From Talpa occidentalis (lineage: Eukaryota > Chordata > Mammalia > Eulipotyphla > Talpidae): 64,000 nucleotides of DNA. Below are positions 1 to 11,695 of the stretch, piece after piece. Position 1 is the first letter of the stretch, and each line of letters opens with the position of its first letter. The notes under the pieces are model-generated. The model was given only the letters and a program-made list of their open reading frames with translations, was not told where the DNA came from and did not search any database. The DNA lies in contig NW_026555331.1 in assembly GCF_014898055.3 (NCBI RefSeq), forward strand, positions 100,648,684 to 100,712,683, given 5' to 3'. A program made the translations under genes and the position numbers.

Positions 1-340
1 TTTGGTCTGGTTAAATTTTGTCTTTGTTTTACTTATGTTCCAGAAGAGTGAAGTCATGTATGTGATTTTTATCTTTATTTCTGCTCAGCATAATCCCCTC
101 TAGTACCATCTGAGTTGTGAATGACAAAGTTTAACCTTTTATAACCGAATAGTATTCCATTGTGTATCTTTATCCATTTCTCAGTTGTTGGGCCTTAGAT
201 TGTTTCCATATAACTTGGGAATTGTAAATAGTGCTGCAATGAATAATAGGAATGCACATGAATAAGTGTTTTTGCATTCTTCTGGGTAGATAATCTAGGA
301 GTAGAAATTCCAAGGATATTTAGAATGGCCTTGCAATATT
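1..340 (-). mobile_element. LINE-1 3' fragment (old)
   Basis: The plus strand reads as the reverse complement of an L1 ORF2 end and 3' region: phrases equivalent to 'agtattccattgtgtatc', 'aaatagtgctgcaatgaa' and 'tctgggtaga..aggagtag' occur in the order expected for antisense L1. It is truncated by the window edge and too diverged to code. Confidence 0.75.
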
Positions 341-2585
341 GACTAGCCAGGGAATTAGAGAAAGGAAGACCGGTTTTAGCTGCTGAATAATTGGACTTGG
401 GTTGATCTCAAAGCTTTTTGTGTAAGCCACATGGCCTGCTCCTGAAATAACAGGTCTGAACTCTGTCCCTTTTTCTCTTGGGATAGACAAGGGTACTTTT
501 CAAAGGAGGGATGGGCCAACTTTGGTTGTGAGTCATTGTTCTTTCCTGGTAGTAGGACTCACCGCAAAGCCTGTTGAGCCTTGCCTCCAAGACCATGGAC
601 ACTTCCTAAGAGCTAATTTAGGCATTCTTGTCTTAGGAGCAGACAATGCCCTTCAGGCTTCAATGTCCTTGTGCTTCCAGTTTTCATATATTCCTATTCT
701 TTCTTCCCCCATATCCTTTCCCTTGTACCATTACAACATCAAAAGTCCAATAACTTAGTAAAGAAAAGTAAGTTTAACATGACCAAAGAAAATAGAATGA
801 GGACTTGTACCCAGTCTCACAGTTCTTCAGAAAGCAGGAATGGAAGAAGGCCAATACTATTAAGTTACCAGGCTGTTTTTTGATGCTCAAGTACCCTGAA
901 GAGAAGTAAAGCAAACACGGAATTGAATAAATGCTTTCAGAGAATTTATTAATTCCAAAGGAAGGACTCAAATATAAAGAGAAAATGTGATTGAAATATG
1001 ATTTTTTGTCAAGTTGTATGACTTCATTGAAAATGTCAACTCTTATTTAAGTACTCTAGTCACTAATCTCCCCAGATGTGACTTGCCCAGTATCCCAGTT
1101 ATGTTATTGCTATGTAAGGTCAGGCAGACTAAGTCACATTCTTGAGTATAAGTGCTTACTTGTTTCTTAAAAGTAAGCAAATCCTTGTAATTCAAACAAA
1201 CATTCCAAACTAAAGTAAGCTTCCTAAAACCTTAAATATATAATTTGGCTAATATTTACTTTGTTCCTCCTGTGCATTAAGTCCAGTGGTAGACCATTTC
1301 TGCCTTTATAGAGTTTGCACAGTGCCACTTTTCCATGTTATTATGAAAGATGAAGACAGGTTGTGCCTCAACTGAGTTCTTTTGTAAGGAATAATTCCAC
1401 ATGGTATCTAAGTCAATATCCCAAAGATTTCATTGTTAGGATGGACTGTAAAGAGACTATTTTAACTATTTGTACCCCCATCACCACATTCCAAAAATGA
1501 TAGGAAGTGCCTCGTGGCAAATAGCAACAACCATAATAATTAGACGCTCAACAAGAAGAGAGCAGGGTTATAAAACCAACTCATTAGCCTTGTACTTTGG
1601 ACTCCCACTAATTTGACTCCGAGCATCAGAGGAATTAAAAGAGTCACCTGAGAAATTCATAATTTGGCACTTGAATATAAATTTAAAATAGAGGAGGCAT
1701 GAGCTCAAGTACTTTGAAGGAAGAAAGACAAGAGAATAGATGTTGGATAACTAAACAGGGATCTGGAGATAATGGAGACTGATGTATTTGCCTTTGGAGT
1801 CGTGAGGGCAGTTGGCCAGTAAACCCCATAAACATGGGCCTACACAGTTGATTGTCAAGTCAAAGACAGGGGTAACACTTCCTGCAAGAAAAGCCAGATT
1901 CAGAATGTATGAAGAGATAAGCAGCCAGAGAAGTGTTTGAAAGGCTTATTTTATTTTGTATTCATAAAAATTGCCTTTCTGAAATTTACCTTGTATTCAT
2001 AAACTGAAGCATTCTGATTCTGGTGTTTGACTATGAAATTGTGATTTATCACAATCTGGGATTATGCAACCTTGGCTAGAAGGCCCCCTAGTGGAATTTT
2101 ACCTGTACTGCAAGGGCTGGTTGTCTTAAGGTTCCCTCCACAGTTGCCATCTGCATTTCCAGGACAGCTCCCTGTCAATCTGTTTCAGAAATAAAAAAGA
2201 TAAAAATATAAGAAGTGAGTTATTGGAACAGCCTAACACCATAATTTTCCAGTTGGACAAAAGCCCTGGCATGTTATTTTCCCACTCTTCAATGCAGAAA
2301 TGGAGCCCATTATACCCTTTACAGACTTCCTACAGTGGAGAAATTGGTAGAACATTGGGACTCATCAGAGACTCTAAAACTGCTCTGCAATACAGTAACG
2401 GCTCACCAGCTGTGGGTACTTGAAATAAGAGCAGTCCAAATTGACCAGTGCTAAAGTGGGAAAAAAATCTGATTTGGAAAAATTAATACTTTTTATAAGA
2501 TGGGAAATATCAAGTTTACACTGATTACAGTAAATGACAGTATTTTGCTATATTGGATTAAATTAAACATATTATTAAGATTGCA
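341..2585. other. Intergenic, no recognised feature
   Basis: AT-rich non-coding sequence. Only short chance reading frames are present on either strand, and I recognise no gene, RNA or repeat family here. Confidence 0.5.
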
Positions 2586-2848
2586 GGCCTCCTGGGGGCA
2601 CAGCGGGCTGAGTGCAACACTGTGAAGCTGTCCGCTGCCTCTGCAGCGTGGGTCCGATTCCCAACCGGCCAGGGAGATACCCACATGGCGCGGCAGACCT
2701 CTTCTGTCTTGCCCACTGCTCCCCTCAGCAGTGCTTTTGGTCCGACCGCCTATTCCGTTCCCCACTCTGTCTCTGGTGAATCCTCTCACCCTCACGCGCC
2801 TCTGGCTATACCCCAGCTATAGTATAAATTAAAAATATATATTTTTTA
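2586..2848 (+). mobile_element. tRNA-derived SINE, older subfamily
   Basis: It starts with the 'gcctcctgggggcacagcgg' tRNA-like head. A diverged B box ('ggtccgattcccaac') follows, then the conserved 'cccctcagcagtg' and 'tctctggtgaatcctctcacc' body and an A/T-rich tail. It lacks the ctgctccccggccacc insert of the younger copies and has many substitutions, so it is an older copy. Confidence 0.85.
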
Positions 2849-3333
2849 AATTGTATCAATATATTTTGCCTTATATTTCTGTTAGGAAAGCCTGGTCTAA
2901 AACATGAACCAGGATATTCATGGAAATGTGCAGATAGTGGTTCCACAGTCCAGCGGAGAAACACACTTTACTGTGTTACTGAATAGGACCTGGGAGGAAA
3001 AGCAAGAGCAAAATTAGCACTTAACAACCAGAATTTATAGGTAAGCGGTTATTTTTTCAAGGGCAGAAGGTGCAGGTGTAGGGAGCCAGAACTGCTTAGG
3101 AGATTTCACATAAGTTCTACACTCAAGCTGCTAGCACTTCTGGAGATTTTAAATACAAGCTCAAATGTTTATTAAACACTTTTATGTTCTATGTCGACTC
3201 TGTGCAAGTACTTATTCTTACAAGAACAATCAAGAGCCAAAGGACTTGATATATTATATCTCATCAAAATACAACTTCCTTAGTGACAAGTTCACATAAA
3301 AACAGTTATGGTTTTCTTACCTAAATGGGTTCG

Positions 3334-3335
<2 letters not shown>

Positions 3336-3380
<45 letters not shown>
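3336..3380. repeat. (TG)n microsatellite
   Basis: About 22 uninterrupted GT/TG dinucleotides, a likely length-polymorphic simple repeat. Confidence 0.95.
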
Positions 3381-3383
<3 letters not shown>

Positions 3384-3631
3384 TAATGTAGTCATTCAAG
3401 TTTTTTATGGAAGGACAAAGATTAGAAGAAGGTGACACTATAAATATTACCATAACTTATATAAAAAGTACAATTTTGTACAACTACCTAAGCAAAATAT
3501 TCCACAAAATTCTCTTCTTCCCTCATTGTCACTTAACTCTTCTCTAAAAGGCAGGTCTGTATAAAAATCTCCTTTTATACTTTCTTTATGATTAATAAGA
3601 TTCTTCCCTTAGTTTCCATATTTTTCTTAAG

Positions 3632-3841
3632 CAGTAGTTTCTAAGAGGGGTGGGGAAGACAATTTTGCCCTCCTTGGGGACATTTGGCAATGTCTGAAGA
3701 CATTCTGATTGGCACAACTTGGTGGGGGGCAGGGTAATTTGTATTTAGTGGTTAGAGGCCAGAGGTGCTGCAAAACGTCCCAGAATGCACCAAAGATTAT
3801 CTGACCCAAAATGCCACTAGGTCAGAGGTTGATAAACTCTG
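3632..3841 (+). mobile_element. MER20-like hAT-Charlie DNA transposon
   Basis: A 210-bp unit bounded by CAG...CTG ends, with 'ggggacatttggcaatgtct', 'gtggttagaggccag' and 'gttgataaactctg' in the order of the MER20 consensus as I remember it. It is a nonautonomous and immobile element that looks nearly full length. Confidence 0.75.
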
Positions 3842-4684
3842 TCTTAGACAGTATCACTCCCACGGCATCCTCTGTAAAGGTGCTACTAAGTATGCTACAG
3901 TTGTCCCCAAAATGTGTGTGACTTTCCCACATACTGAATGGTTCTCTGTGATTTAAGACCCAACGGGGCTTAATGTCTAGCCTCATTGTTTTCACTTCTA
4001 AGTAAACCTATACATCACAACATTTATAAAATAGCAATTCATTATTTTAAGTTAAAAACTGTATAGACTTTCTTCTAAACTTCTCACTTGGTTGTTTATT
4101 AGTGGCCAGAACTCAAAATTTGCTCATCAGAAACTAGTGGCTTTTTATATCAGTTAGTCAAATCAGAGGTGTAAACTGCATCACCGTGGTAAAGTTTGCC
4201 CAAGTCCTCTAATCTCTGCTTCCAGAGTTTAGAAACCACCCAAAGATTGTTACTTGCTTCTACTTCCCTCACAGATTGCTACAATACTCATGAGGAAAAC
4301 TTAGCTCATCAGAAGAACACTCACAAACTAGCAATAGAACAACCACAAAAAAACCACACCCAAGGAATTCAAACTCACATCACTGACAATATCCCACCTC
4401 TCTGACTTTAACATTAACCAGATGGTTATGACAATTTTAGAGGCTGGGGAGACATAAAAACCTGAAAACACTGGATTATTGTGTTGGTAAGATGAAAGCA
4501 AGCTCCTTCAAGTTGCCCACAGCAGAATTTCTCAGTTCAGTTAATGGGCACACCATGAGTCACAGTTCTGTAAACTGGCTGGAACCCGCCACTGCAAACA
4601 TGCACTTACTGCAGTTGATGCCATTGGAAGAGGTAAGGGATGACTCAACTGCTCTCCAAGGTAGCGGTGGCACAAGACAGGCAC

Positions 4685-4993
4685 TTAGCAGCAAGGTAAA
4701 GAAAGCTCTGGAAATGGTGGGATGGGACCAGTTACAGAACTTGAGTAGTCCAAGGTGCTGCCTACCTTCTTTGCTGTCTTCTGAGCACAGGCATTCCAAA
4801 TCTTACACTTTCTTGCTATATGGATGCCAAACTGCTGCAGCCAAGGGGCCAGCATGACAAGAACGAAGTGAATGAGGACCATGAGGTAATAGAGGGAGCA
4901 CTGACGCCATTCACAGGCCCTCGCTCTGCTTCTGGAATATTCTCCTGAAGAAGCTAGGTCATGGTGAGGTCAAAGGACCAGAGATCTACAGGG
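4685..4993 (-). pseudogene. Ferroportin-like pseudogene, last exon
   Basis: On the minus strand, after an AG acceptor ('gatactgtag'), the sequence reads SFDLTMT, a TAG stop at 4954-4956 where ferroportin has Gln, then LLQEN.PEAERG..NGV. After another frame change it reads YYLMVLIHFVLVMLAP...FG, which aligns to the ferroportin helix NYLLDLLHFIMVILAP. The tail AQKTAKKVG resembles AQNTLGNKL, and the frame stops at 4685. At least two frameshifts and one nonsense codon are visible. The plus-strand frame over the same bases is a shadow. Confidence 0.85.
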
Positions 4994-5439
4994 CTACAGT
5001 ATCGGGAGACAGTAAACAAGAATGGATATCAGGTCACCCCATTGATAATTCCAGGTTTTTGCACTGATTGGCAATTCGCTTTGGGAAAATGAAACTTCTA
5101 TGTTGTTCAGTTTTCTCCTCTGTGAATTAGGAATATTTAGACTGCCACCTCGCTGAAAGATTACATGAAGTAGTGTGATGAAATGTGTATCACCATCTGC
5201 ATGTGGCACTTACTCTGACAATTTGTGGCATTATAATTCTCTTCTTGAATCACCATTCCGACCATTGCTATCACTAGATAGCAATATTACATTCTTTTGG
5301 AAGTATTTATTTATGCCTTCACTTCATTCCAGAAATGTTTAGGACAGAGAATAAAGTCTTGAACCTCAAATCTACTCCAGTTTCAGAATTTTTCTCTTTG
5401 TTTCTAGTTTAGCATAGACAGAAATAGCCTCCTCTTTCC

Positions 5440-5920
5440 TTACAAAGATTGATTACACTCAGAAGCAGCCTCAGGACCTGCTATACAGGCAACAGGTAGG
5501 GCAGAAGCCAGCTGTGGTGATGACAGTGCTGCCCTTGAATGACAGCTCTGGGTTCTGGGCCTGCCTCCACAGACACCCGCTCCCAGCTTTGACTGTCTGG
5601 TTGGTATCCTGGTCAGCTGGATTTTCCCTGAGATCCACCAGTAGCCCTGCAGAGACCTCCTGGCTGCCTCTGTCCTGATCACTGAGTTTAGCTCTGAACT
5701 CAAGAATTATTCAGCACAAATATGATTTGTCCTCCAGTGTCTGATTTTGCAGGCCACTGGCCAGGATTTCTGCCATCCTGGGCTGCCCATGTCAACCAGC
5801 TGTGGCCCCCAGTTATGGGCCCTGACCAGTTTCCCCAAGTTCCTGGGCTTTCATGACCTCCCAGCATGGCCTCTGAGTCTTTAGGGACTTCTTCTGTCAA
5901 AGGTTTGGCCTGCACTGGAC
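5440..5920. other. GC-richer stretch inside the pseudogene, unassigned
   Basis: Locally GC-richer, repeat-free sequence with overlapping open frames on the minus strand. It lies where the missing ferroportin segment between the 9004-9417 and 4685-4993 blocks would be expected, but I could not align it convincingly. It may be an eroded exon or plain intron. Confidence 0.3.
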
Positions 5921-6291
5921 TCTGACCTGGAAAATCACTGTTTGTGACCCTTCATCAGGAGTGAGGTAGGACATATTTATGGAACTCTGCAGTGGTACAA
6001 TATAAAGCATTCCATGAAGCGAGAGCTAATTAAGCACTGACAGAATTATTTTTATGTTAAGGGCATGAAGAATTATAATTCTTAGATTGTATTAAAAGCA
6101 AAATAACTTTTGAAAAATGTGCCAAATCCTGTTGTAGCCAGAATTCTGTAACTTAGTTTCCATCAGAATGGAAACAAGAACGGTTACTGAGCAGATGTTT
6201 GGAGTGAGAGGACCAGTCACCAATGTCATCAGGCCTAACCATGCTGACTACACCAAGCACAGCAGGAGACAACCCTCTGGGCACTGGTATT

Positions 6292-6560
6292 TAAAAAAAA
6301 AAAAAAAAAAATTATTTATTTATTTATGCATGCAAAAACTGGGGTGTAGGCCAAAAGTGAGAGGATTCACCAGAGACAGAGTGAGGAGCAGAATGGGCGG
6401 ATCTACTGAAATACACTGTGAGGGGAGCAGTGGGGGAGACAGGAGAGGTCTGCTGCACCATGTAGGTTAGCTCCCTGCCCTAGGATGGAGCTCATGCTGC
6501 AGTGGCTGGTGATAGCTTGATAGTTCTGAGAGCTAAACCCCTGCGCCACCAGGGACACCC
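6292..6560 (-). mobile_element. tRNA-derived SINE, older subfamily
   Basis: Reverse-complement copy: a poly(A) tract of about 18 followed by 'ttatttatttatttatgcat' on the plus strand (the antisense tail), then the 'gaggattcaccagagacaga' body and a degenerate 'gcgccaccagggacaccc' head. It lies within the last large intron of the ferroportin-like pseudogene. Confidence 0.85.
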
Positions 6561-6869
6561 TGGGTACTGGTGCTTTTAATGTGTATGGTTTCAACACTAC
6601 ACTACCAACCCCAAGGTCATCTGTCATTGTGCTAGGAATAAGTGTAAATGGCATCTGCTGGCTTTGGATATCATGCAGCAATCCATTTCACTTAGTATTG
6701 TGGCTCTCTGTCTCACTGCCCACCCCAAGTTCTACTTACACACTACCATTCGTAAAAGCACCAAAATGACAGCTAAAATCAATTTATGACAATAATGACT
6801 GAAGGTAATATGAATTATTCACTTTTAGCAAGTAGCTCCTTTGCTTGTGAAAGTTTGGTGCTGAACATG

Positions 6870-7000
6870 TTACCTACAGGAATTATTTCAACACATCTTC
6901 AGGACTGCCCTGATAGGTAAGTACTGTCACTATCATCCCATCTGGCAGACAAGGAAACAGCAACACAGGCACTGAGATGACCTGCTGACATCACCAGGTA
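6870..7000 (-). repeat. MIR fragment
   Basis: The pattern 'tacctacag..ttatttcaacac..aggtaagtactgtcactatcatcccatctggcagacaaggaaac' follows the antisense MIR core loosely (shown here in part). Old and immobile. Confidence 0.45.
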
Positions 7001-7989
7001 GCCTGGTTCATGTCCTGAGCTATTTCCGTCAAGGGTCAAGAGTGCTCTGCTTCTCTGAAAACGTGATGAAGTTTCCAACAAAAAGAACTGCTATTGCAAT
7101 TGAGAAAAGCCTGATGTTTCTCTCAGACAGAATACTTCTCCAGATTTCAGGCTCTGTCAATGAGATTTCAGATTTCCCAAATGTGATCATTTCCTAGTGT
7201 CAGGAAGAGTCAAGTTACCTGGCAGACAGGAATCATTGGTACACTGTTCCCTCTTTGGGCTAAGTACTTCATTAACATAATATAAAGTGAATTGCATAGC
7301 TCTTAAGTGACTAGTCTTCTCTCAATTGTTCCTGCAATTAAAGCTGAAGATGCAAGTCAAACAGCCTAATAAAAGATAGTCCACCCATCAGGTGCTTCAC
7401 TTAAAATATTTTCGAGGTTAGTTAACCTCTAGATGAAAGAACAAGTTTCTAAATCAGTTATTTGGAATTAGAAGTGCAGTTGTTTCTCATGCATACTCAC
7501 TACATCAGAGGAATGAGGACCCATGGCTATCTCATGATTTTGTAACCTTTTGAATTGGACCTACAGAATTCTCATTTCCTATCTCTCAATATTCCAAGTT
7601 TCTGTGGATCAAAGGCTTCTGCATCTCCATGGTAGAAACAAGAACATATCCCTCCAACCTCATGATCTTACCCAAATGTGACCTCAGAGCTGAGAAGGTG
7701 AAGCCCCAAGGCTGACGTAGTGGTGAGGGACATGGGAAAGCACACAGGAAGGCTTGCTGAATGAATGAGGAAGACACACTTAGGTTTTAATCTTCTCCCT
7801 TTCCTAGCACCACAATGTCCTCACAGCCAGGTATAGATAACACTTGGCTGGTGGCAGAATTCTGTGGCAAACTTCTTGGGGCAGACAAGTGTTTAGACCC
7901 TCAAAGTGAGGCACCTCTCAGAAAGCATTTCATGACCCTTCCCCAAGGCAGCTAAGGAAAGACTTGGTCCCACCGAGCTGCCTTCTTTC

Positions 7990-8450
7990 TTCTCTTCTCA
8001 TCACAGTTCCACAGAGAAAGGATGCTTTAATTTAGCAAATCGTCTGTAGCATTTACTATTTTTACACTTCCTCAAATCTCCACTTTTTCACATTTCAGCC
8101 TTTGCACAACTGTCTGCCTCTCTGGAACACTCTCCTCTTCACATCATCTGTCTAGCTTGCCCTTCAGGGCTCTCATAGTTGTGTCTCCCTCTAGGAAGTT
8201 TTCTCCAAACCCCAAGGCTAAATCTCGTTCCCCTTATATTATATATTTCCATTCCTTCCATCCTTTCGAGACATAGCTCTTATTCTGTATTGTTCACAGA
8301 TGTTAACTACTTACTTAGTGGTCTCTCATTCAGACTGTAAGCTCCCTGAGACCAAGACCTTGTCTGATTCCATCACCTTTTAATCCCAATGTCTACAACA
8401 TTTCTTGTCATATAATGGGGTCTAGGTGAACAAACGATAAACACTTACAA
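7990..8450 (+). repeat. L2 LINE 3' end
   Basis: It contains 'tttgcacaactgtctgcct', 'ctctggaacactctcct', 'gactgtaagctccctgagac' and 'gtctaggtgaacaaacgata' in the order of the L2 3' end. It is ancient and non-coding, within an intron of the ferroportin-like pseudogene. Confidence 0.65.
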
Positions 8451-8724
8451 TGGCACAGTGGTGAGACCAACAAATTGTTCTAAGATTATTTAACAACATC
8501 ACAGGTTACAGAATCCAATGCCACACATGACCCACTGCTCACCCATTCTTGCCAAGATCATGCCTGAGAAGAGCAAGGTGATGGAAACATAACATAAGAC
8601 TCAGGGTGCCTGGGGTCCTACTCACTTTCAAGCAGAACCATGCTATTGGTCCAATGGATGGAGAAGCAGTCTGGAAAGATAAGATGGATCATATTTTTCT
8701 CAAGGTAATAAACATATAAACATA

Positions 8725-8996
8725 TAGGTGGTGCAAGGGGTTAAACACAGCACTGTGAAGCTGCCCGCAGCCACAGCAGCATGAGTTTGATCCCCAACGA
8801 GGGAGCTACCCACATGGCACAGCAAACCTCTCCTGTCTTACCTGCTGCTCCCCTCAGCAGTGTACTTTAGTCAGTCTGCCTGTTCTGTTCCCCAGTCTGT
8901 CTCTGGTGAATCCTCTCACCCCCCACACCCTCTGGCCTGTACCCCACTGCTTGCATGCATAAATAAGTAAATCTTTTTAAAACATTTAAAAAAAAA
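8725..8996 (+). mobile_element. tRNA-derived SINE, older subfamily
   Basis: It has a degenerate head ('ggtggtgcaaggggttaaac'), a B-box-like 'gagtttgatcccc', 'cccctcagcagtgtac', 'tctctggtgaatcctctcac' and a poly(A) tail ending at 8996. It lies immediately beside the donor side of the 9004-9417 pseudogene exon. Confidence 0.85.
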
Positions 8997-9003
8997 AGTG
9001 TAC

Positions 9004-9417
9004 CTGGTCCTCTTTCAGCAACTCATGGTTGGAAGAACAGTTTTTGTTTAATGGAAGTGAGAAAATAACCGTATCAAAAAGACTTCCAGGAGCAAAGACA
9101 GAAAAAACAGAGAGTATCAGACAGCCTACTTGGAGTCAGCCGGATATGATTCCCGTGGTGACCAAGTCATAATGCCCCAGGAGCTTGGTGGAGAGAATTG
9201 TGCACATCAGGCCAGACAAAGCTGAAAGGGCTGTGAGGATGCTAAGCAGGGAGCCTCTAATCCCTTGGTTATAGGAGTAGTCAGTGGTGATGCAGTCAAA
9301 TCCCAGCACTGTCATGTAGAGGAAGGCCAAGCCCTAGCAAGCTGGAAAGACTGTCTTTCCAGCCCTGTTAGCACATGTGCAGCAGCCTTCCCATGTTTTG
9401 AAGACAGAGAGGAACCC
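9004..9417 (-). pseudogene. Ferroportin-like pseudogene, large central exon
   Basis: The best-preserved block. On the minus strand it reads VFKTWEG, then KTVFPAC-stop, then [17 protein letters not shown], continuing through [20 protein letters not shown], CLILSVFSVFAPGS. It follows ferroportin from the cytosolic loop through two helices; by eye about 53 of 84 aligned residues match human ferroportin as I remember it. Two in-frame stops, TAG at 9334-9336 and TGA at 9136-9138, rule out a full product. A donor-like CCAG|GTAC lies at the low end and an acceptor-like CCACAG at the high end. The poorly conserved ferroportin loop before FRTFRDG was not found. Confidence 0.93.
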
Positions 9418-9690
9418 CTGTGGTTTTGGCCTGTTGTTTTTGGGATTAGACCTATCGTCCTTTGCTTTTTCTAAATCTTGTTGAGGAATCTACCAGTGGT
9501 TTCTCAAGAATCCATTTCACCTAAAATAAAATCCAAGTAAGCTTAAAGTCAGTACCCCTTAAAGTCAGTATCCCCTCATTACAGCTCAGGCCCCATCTGC
9601 CTCTAAGCACCTATCTATCTCTCTGCCTGAGGTTTCTTGCCAGTCGCAGGAACATCAGGTAAGATGTAATGGCTCAAAAATCAGCTAACG

Positions 9691-9960
9691 GGACCTCCCC
9701 TGGTGGCGCAGCGGTTGAGTGCTGGGCTGTGAAGCTGCCCGCAGCCTTTGCAGAGCTGGTTCGATCCCTGGCTGCCGGGTGAGGGTCCCATATGGCACGT
9801 AGACCTCTCCTGCCACCCGCTGCTCCCCTCAGCAGTGTACTTCAGTCCTTCTGCCTGTTCTGCTCCCTGCTCTCGCTCTGGTGAATTCTCTCACCCTCCC
9901 GTGTTTCTGACTGTACCCAGTGCTTGTATAAATAAATAAATAAATAAATCTGTAAAAATA
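9691..9960 (+). mobile_element. tRNA-derived SINE, younger subfamily, with TSD
   Basis: Full-length copy starting 'ggacctcccctggtggcgca', with 'ggttcgatccctgg', 'cccctcagcagtgtacttca', 'gactgtacccagtgcttgta' and a TAAA-repeat tail. It is flanked by a 14-bp duplication, aaaatcagctaacg, at 9677-9690 and 9961-9974. It sits in an intron of the ferroportin-like pseudogene. Confidence 0.95.
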
Positions 9961-11141
9961 AAAATCAGCTAACGAATGATAAGACTTGTTAAAGAAACAC
10001 TCCAGTTTCCTGGGCTCTTGGTGGGACAATTCTGAAGTATGTCCTACATATCCGGTAAGGCTCAGTGGCACTGAGCCCCATCATGGTAACCCACACATTT
10101 ACACACATTCTACTTGCTTTTATCTCTCCTCCACCTCTCATTTGCTTGCTAGAAGCACCTTCCAAATAGATAATTTATTGCCCTGATTCCTTGTCTCTTG
10201 AGAAAACCCAGACTGAGACACCTAGTGAAATCAGGAAGGTGGGCATTAACGTGAGAGAAAGGATATAGGGTAGGGTGAAAGACGGAAGTTCACAGGCTTA
10301 AGATGTTGTAAATGGACATAATGATGGATATGTCCTTTGGCTGGCTTTTTTAAAGAAACAATTGTTCATGAAAAGAAAGTGAGAAATACTCACTCCTTTG
10401 AGTTTTTCAAGAAAGAACAATGATTGCAAACAGATTTTTAAAATATATAACAATTTGTGAGAGTTATTTAGCACAAATTAAGACAAGATGTGAAAAGGAC
10501 TAAAGTTGCCAAATAGGGCTGTGAAGGAATAAGTAAAGGTTAGGTGGATCAGATCTATTCTAAGCCAAAAACTGTGGGAAGGGTGAACATCTTGGTTATA
10601 GAAAAAAAAATTGTCAGAGCAGATCCCTAAAAAAGAAAAAAATAAATAAAAAGCTAACAATGACTTAAGTTTTCCGATGTATCAAGGATTATCTTATTTA
10701 GTTGTCAGAACATCTCCTGAGATCAGTTCTGACATAACGAGTCTGAATAAATTAGCCATCATGGTCACACAACTAATAAGTGACAGACGGAAAGAATTTA
10801 GTGCTTGTTCTCTCTCTCTCTCCAGCCAGCCATCCACCACCCAAATATAAATATCTATTTATCTAGCTCTATAAATACATATATTTTATTCATGCAATGA
10901 GATTTGGTGAGCTGCAACTGCAAAACAACTTGAGAGAAGAGAATTAATTATAAGAAATCTAGAAAGAGAAATAGAGGTTAGAAGCAATGCTTGGGCTGTA
11001 TTGTGCCAAGCAGATGGGCAACACTGTCAATAGTCAGAGATGGTTCTTATCTTGGGAGAATGAGGACATATAAAGTTAGGTCGTCCTTCCTCCCATCCTC
11101 ACCTTAGTGTTACGGAATTTCTTGTTTTAAAAGCATTGCTG

Positions 11142-11695
11142 GGGCCTCCCTGGTGGTGCAAGAGTTAAGTCTCAGCACTTTCAAGCTATCACCAAACACT
11201 GCTGCATGAGTTCGATCCCCAGTCAGGGAGCTTATCCACACAGTACACCAGACCCCTCCTGTCTCACCTACTGCTCCCCTCAGCAGTGTATTTCAGTAGA
11301 TCTGCCTGTTCTGCTCCCCATTCTGTCTCTGGTGAATTCTCTCATGTCCCTGCACTTCTGGCCTAGACCCCAGTTCTTTTTATTTTTTAAAGATTTATTT
11401 ATTTATGCATACAAGAACCATGGTACAGGCCAGATGTGTGTGGGGTGAGAGGATTCACCAGAGACAGAGTGGGGAGCATAACAGGCAGATTGACTGAAAT
11501 ACACTGCTGAGGGGAGCAGTGGGGGATACAGGAGAGGTCAGCTGTGCCATGTGGGTCACCTCCCTGGCCAGGGATCGCGCTGCAGTGTCTGCAGATAGCT
11601 TCATAGATTGTGTCTTAACCCTTTGCACCACCAGGGAGGCCCCTAGACCACAGTTCTTGTGAGCATAAATAAATAAAATAAATCTTAAAAAAAAA
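11142..11695 (+). mobile_element. SINE interrupted by a second SINE
   Basis: The outer SINE begins 'gggcctccctggtggtgcaa' and resumes after 11658 with 'gagcataaataaataaaata' and poly(A). It is flanked by a near-identical 13-bp duplication, aaaagcattgctg at 11129-11141 and aaaagcatggctg at 11696-11708. The interruption is another SINE in the opposite orientation. Confidence 0.92.
11379..11641 (-). mobile_element. Nested antisense SINE
   Basis: On the plus strand it runs from 'ttaaagatttatttatttat' through 'gaggattcaccagagacaga' to 'caccaccagggaggcc'. A 17-bp duplication of the outer SINE flanks it: cctagaccccagttctt at 11362-11378 and cctagaccacagttctt at 11642-11658. It is therefore younger than the copy it sits in. 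Confidence 0.93.

Noticed and set aside
3336..3380. Tandem repeats considered as CRISPR-like arrays
   Set aside because: Plain dinucleotide repeat in a mammalian genome; no repeat-spacer structure anywhere in the window.
4492..4857. 121-codon plus-strand frame
   Set aside because: It partly overlaps the last ferroportin-like exon on the other strand and has no recognisable domain or splice context.
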